From contig NW_014577417.1 in the NCBI RefSeq assembly GCF_000485595.1, positions 127,110 to 159,891 on the forward strand: a stretch of DNA of 32,782 bases, in the 5' to 3' direction. A model generated the notes under the pieces. It was not told where the DNA came from and searched no databases. It saw only the letters and a list, made by a program, of their open reading frames with translations. The position numbers and the translations under genes were made by a program. Shown here one piece after another: positions 29,037 through 32,782 of this stretch (position 1 is the stretch's first letter; every line of letters begins with the position of its first letter). This DNA comes from Priapulus caudatus. Its lineage: Eukaryota > Priapulida > Priapulimorpha > Priapulimorphida > Priapulidae.

Positions 29037-29283
29037 GGTCTTAATGTTGGCCTACTCTATCTCGTGATATTTCCACGTACATCCCCTTCACATGTTAGTT
29101 GGTTTAATTTCTTGTTTGTGTTGTGTGATTGTGTGCAATCACTGAATCGGGCAAGTGTCTGAATTTGGCACTCATGCTTTCCCACCTGTTCTATATTTCT
29201 GTATACAATTTTGTAAATATTAAATACTAGTAGGGCGTACTGACTTATGTTTTAATAGTGTCACATTTTGCTCTTTTTTTTAG

Positions 29284-29347
29284 TCAACGAGCAAAAGAAA
29301 GACCAGAAAGTTGAGAGGTCACGTAAGCCATGGCCATGGACGTGTTG
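29284..29347 (+). CDS. RPL27A: Ribosomal protein L27a, exon 2
   Basis: Structural protein of the large ribosomal subunit (uL15 family), cytoplasmic. The visible gene is exons 28260-28265, 29284-29347, 30280-30355 and 30696-30870, on +. Acceptor CTTTTTTTTAG and donor GTAAGA, 64 bp in phase 0, ending with one base of a Gly codon. It encodes STSKRKTRKLRGHVSHGHGR then V, the almost invariant N-terminus of L27a. The long pyrimidine tract makes a strong acceptor. The last exon, which should begin with a GYYKVLG-like sequence, is beyond the window edge. Confidence 0.95.
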
Positions 29348-29476
29348 GTAAGATGCTTGCACTCAATGTACAATGATCATTGTTTAATGAAAACTCGCAG
29401 AGAGGCTAAACTAGAACTTTTTCTTGCCAGTTGGAGCCGTGGGAATATCATGGTTTAGGCATGTAATACCTGTCAG

Positions 29477-29855
29477 CAGAGATGCCAACCACTACGATTT
29501 ATCCGTATTTTATACGAATTTCATTTGCATTTTGACCACTACGACCAGTTTGCATACAACTGATTTTTATTACGATCCAAAAAAAATCATTTTTATGATA
29601 TTTCAAGTGTTTTGTTTCAGTGTTACATTGATATAACATTATTAAAAATAACTACATGTATTTAGCAGCAAATATCAGTGTGAACTTATTATCATTTTGG
29701 GTCCCAGAATGCAGCAAATTGCATCTCGGAATCAAAAATTTTCCGGGGGTCATTCACCGAACCCCCCTAACATACTTGGGTCACTGCATGACCCTCGGCC
29801 TACAGATTTCAGATATCCTCACTACAGTTTGCTCAGAAAAGTGTTGGCATCTCTG
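29477..29855. mobile_element. 379-bp TIR element nested in a MITE (RPL27A intron 2)
   Basis: The ends are CAGAGATGCCAAC (29477-29489) and its exact complement (29843-29855). It is flanked by TGTCAG on both sides (29471-29476 and 29856-29861), a 6-bp target duplication. It carries no recognisable protein. It inserted three bases inside the left end of the MITE that ends at 29998. Confidence 0.8.
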
Positions 29856-29858
29856 TGT

Positions 29859-29998
29859 CAGGGTAAAAAATACACGGGAGTGATGAGCGATTTACTTTTC
29901 AAACCTCCGAAATGGCCCCCGTAAAAATTTTGGCGAGAGTTATTTTTCCCACATACTTGAAAAAGAGCTCCTGTGGAAAAAAAGTTATTTTTCCCCTG
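29859..29998. mobile_element. hAT-type MITE, second family member, interrupted
   Basis: It begins CAGGGTAAAAAATACACGGG and ends GTTATTTTTCCCCTG, related in ends and in an internal GCGATTTA...CCGAAATG block to the MITE at 22585-22788. Its 8-bp duplication ATACCTGT is at 29999-30006 on the right and at 29466-29473 on the left, separated from the body by the nested element at 29477-29855. Confidence 0.82.
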
Positions 29999-30254
29999 AT
30001 ACCTGTCATGTCCACGACAGCTTGCGAGAATTTTTCTCACCTGTGAAAGTTTGCTTAGACCATCAGTTCTGTTTGTGTCAGTACACTGTACATTTAGACA
30101 GGACTTTGTGTACCTACCATAAAGCCATTACACAGAATGATGGCACTGTGTATACTAAATTTTAAAACGTGCCAAACAATCTCCCTGACCCTATTATTCA
30201 GTGTAGCAGGTGTGTCAAAAGATATAACTGTAGCTGTTTGGGCTGATTACGTGA

Positions 30255-30355
<101 letters not shown>

Positions 30356-30695
30356 GTACGTTGCTACACATCGCATATTTATTTTCTCGCGGTTTCGTGC
30401 TCAACTGTTCAGTGGCATGCGTTGCTGCAGTATTTTCTTTTGACTCTAGTAGCTCATTGCAAGTATAGAGTTTCACCGCGACACCCATGGAAATTGTTGT
30501 GTTTGCACTCGCTACGTGTCACAAAAATTAGGCTGTGTACTATAATTGAATTGACATTTATGGTCGACTAAGGTTTTACGTTACTCCTCAAAACACTGTC
30601 GAATGATTTTTAATTCCTGTAGAGCTGTGAGGTTTTGATAGCTTCTGGAAAGGAAATGATGTTCATCTCGTTTTGCTTCTATCCTCCTCATCTAG
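30356..30695 (+). other. RPL27A intron 3
   Basis: A 340-bp intron. Vertebrate RPL27A introns host snoRNAs, so I looked for C/D and H/ACA boxes. Some box-like words occur, but no convincing fold or guide could be established. Confidence 0.4.
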
Positions 30696-30870
30696 CCATC
30701 CGGGTTACTTCGGCAAAGTTGGCATGCGACATTACCACCTAGCGCGTAACCAATACTGGTGCCCGTCGGTGAATGTCGACAAGATATGGTCGCTGGTCAG
30801 CGAGCAGACGCGGGAAGTCTACGGCAAGAAGCCAGAGGGACCTGCACCGGTCATCGACGTCGTTAGAGCA
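30696..30870 (+). CDS. RPL27A: Ribosomal protein L27a, exon 4
   Basis: Acceptor CTCATCTAG and donor GTAAGT, 175 bp, phase 2 in and phase 0 out. It encodes [20 protein letters not shown], then [20 protein letters not shown] and a segment ending APVIDVVRA. The intron position before the GYYKVLG-like block matches other animals. Confidence 0.96.
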
Positions 30871-30920
30871 GTAAGTGTCTCGATCCTGCGACCGCCACGC
30901 TTTAGTGTGTAGCTAGTTAT

Positions 30921-31158
30921 ATCTGTTAAAGCTGCACTATGCGCATCTACATGCTAATTTCTTTAGTACTAGACTAGCAAATACTCTGTGTCATGCATAA
31001 TCATACTACCTTATGACAAAATAAACTCTAGTTTCTCCCATTTCAATGCGCATTTGCTTAAAACCCACAAGAAAGAGGTGCGAAATCTGGAAATCTGGCT
31101 AGTCTAGTAGTACTGGAGAAATTAGCGTGGAGATGCGCATAGTGCGGCTTTAACAGAT
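30921..31158. mobile_element. Foldback element with arms of about 60 bp in RPL27A intron 4
   Basis: Left arm 30921-30978 begins ATCTGTTAAAGCTGCACTAT. Right arm 31098-31158 is its inverted copy with about six changes and a three-base length difference. The spacer of about 120 bp is non-coding. Consistent with a short foldback MITE; the target duplication is not clear. Confidence 0.82.
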
Positions 31159-32782
31159 CGAACAACACGGAATACACCAGATTTGCGCGTGTCTAAAATA
31201 TAGTGGCGAAACTGAAGTAGCCCTGTCGTCATACCAATCTGGAGTGTGGAAGTATTACGTACGTCCTCATGTGTCCTACTTAATTGACTGTCGTACGATT
31301 GCGAATACTCGTGGTGTGTAAATTGTGCAATGTGACTTGGTTGCATTTGAACTAAACACGTAAATGGTGCAAAAGTCGGATAGATTCACGGACTGTGAGG
31401 ACCAAATTAGCACCTAATTCAGTTCGATGTAAAAAACAGACTGCAAGCGTACTACCTGTTAACAATTGCCCAATCTCGGGAGTCCTCGTTTATTACATGC
31501 ATACCAGCAGTGGGGGCTTTTGAAGCAGCCGAGTGGGATCTTTTGAGCTTTTGTGCAAGCTCTCTAATTATTTGCCTTCGGTTGCTACAGCAATGAACCT
31601 GTCTTAATAGTCCAGTCTAAAGTTTCTGCCTATTATTGTTAGCTCATCTGACGTAGTCAGATGCAGCTTGTAGAATCGCATGATCGTGCGTCCGTTCGTG
31701 CGTGCGTGCGTGCGTCCGTCCGTGCGTCAACAGTTGGGCACAAATCTTAACCGCTTGACGTACGGTCACGATATTCGGGACGTGGGGGGGTAATCCGAAA
31801 ACGAGTTGGGATGTTGAAGCTGGGGGTCAAAGGTCAAGAGGTGTAAAAGAAGGGGGAACATTCCCTCTTTAACTTGAGGTATAGGGAGGAAATGCAGAAT
31901 TGCGGCACAAATCTAAACAGCTCGACCTAGGCTTGTGATAGTCGGTGCATAGCATCATGGTAGGAAAAGCCATCACTGCCGAAATTGGAGGTCACAGGTG
32001 AAAGGTCAATGGGGCACAGGGCAGATTTTAGACATTTTCTGAGGACATGGTCTGACGGAGCGATTGGAAAACTTTTTTGTTTCAGCGGTGACCTAGCATT
32101 TTTATGGCTTTATTAAAAGGATCATGAAATGTACTTTCTGCTGACATGTGAAGAGTAAGTGTTGGATAACCTTTTGACCCTCAAGAGGAGGGTTAAACAT
32201 GGATTTCTTTACTGTTAGAAAGAATTTGACTGCTGGGTTTGCTAGTAGAATCTATACATGCCTGGATGTATGAGGCTACAATGTCACAGTGAAATTTCAA
32301 AAGCTAAATTTGGTTGAAGAAGGTTTATGCTCCTTAAATCGTATAATTTGTATGGCATTCTGTACTGTCAGTGTGTTACATGTAACTTATGCCACTGCCA
32401 GTGCATGTGGTGTTGATAGTACTGTGTAGTTTTTGCCTGCGTTAAGTAGTTACAGGTGGCAGCCCTCTATTTTAGCCTGTAGGCTTGCATAGGTAAATGG
32501 ATGAGTGCTTACCTATTCTGTCTTGCAAATAGTTGTTGCTACTACGTACGATGGGAGCTTCCATCTTTAATCTTAAGACACTTAAACGTACGCGCCATCT
32601 CGTGGCAACTTTCATAACGATCCCAACGAACATTCCTTTGAGAAGGTTCCTGATACCATCCCTGTGCCTTCTACTGTTTCGGCGCATATGTGAACACATT
32701 TGGGACTAACAGGGTTTACTAGAATCTCACCACTCCACCACAGAGTCACCGCAGTAGACGTTAGATGAGCGCTGTCGCTCCG
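31159..32782. other. RPL27A intron 4, remainder to window end
   Basis: No exon is recognised. It contains the hairpin/GTCC element starting near 31641, AAAGGTCA words near 31827 and 32003, and otherwise unremarkable sequence. The terminal RPL27A exon was searched for and not found. Confidence 0.5.
31641..32060 (+). mobile_element. Repetitive element with 5' hairpin and (GTGC/GTCC)n tract
   Basis: It begins TTAGCTC, then ATCTGAC GTA GTCAGAT (perfect 7-bp stem), then a tetranucleotide tract (31690-31728), then GTCAAC. The same order (AGCTC stem, GTCC repeats, GTCAAC) is found reversed at 18700-18783. The right end is uncertain. Confidence 0.6.

Noticed and set aside
30356-30695. Possible snoRNA in an RPL27A intron
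   Set aside because: Vertebrate RPL27A hosts H/ACA snoRNAs, but here I could not identify a convincing pair of hairpins with H and ACA boxes or C/D boxes with a guide.

Overview
This is nuclear DNA from an invertebrate animal, probably a bilaterian. It has intron-rich genes with GT/AG splice sites, long microsatellites, short terminal-inverted-repeat elements, a LINE fragment and a troponin T gene, so striated or obliquely striated muscle is implied. I cannot name the species from sequence alone. Ten Ns at 12953-12962 mark a scaffold gap.

Layout. (1) 1-5944: 3' part of a troponin T (TnT) gene on +. It has one internal exon (1059-1139) and two homologous alternative terminal exons of identical length (2909-3064 and 4490-4645). 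(2) 5945-9932: after a CA/CG microsatellite, a second copy of 1-3583 riddled with one-base indels. It is most likely unpolished long-read gap fill rather than a true duplication. (3) 10082-13795: a chymotrypsin-fold serine protease on + in five visible exons with His, Asp and Ser all present. The exon carrying the activation site is missing. (4) 11593-12504: three more TnT exons, from upstream parts of the TnT protein, sitting inside an intron of the protease. TnT exon order is therefore scrambled relative to the protein, and two unrelated genes are interleaved. Joins near microsatellites and the N gap point to misassembly. (5) 13796-17455: no gene recognised. It holds microsatellites and a degenerate copy of part of the protease gene. 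(6) 17456-25695: a DENND2-family Rab guanine-nucleotide exchange factor on -, eight exons visible, with the uDENN-cDENN-dDENN core almost complete and a long disordered N-terminal exon. (7) 25696-28232: intergenic, with a 5'-truncated LINE tail. (8) 28233 to beyond 30870: ribosomal protein L27a (RPL27A) on +, four exons. The last exon is outside the window.

The genes do not form a pathway. The most striking structure is in the DENND2 gene. One cDENN exon (20618-20795) is flanked upstream by about 12-13 tandem 46-bp units that each carry a copy of its own 3' splice site, and downstream by three units of about 98 bp (one 92) that carry copies of its 5' splice site. Other points of interest are the paired TnT terminal exons, hAT-type MITEs with perfect 8-bp target duplications in two different genes (one nested), and a 60-bp-armed palindrome with a MITE at its centre.
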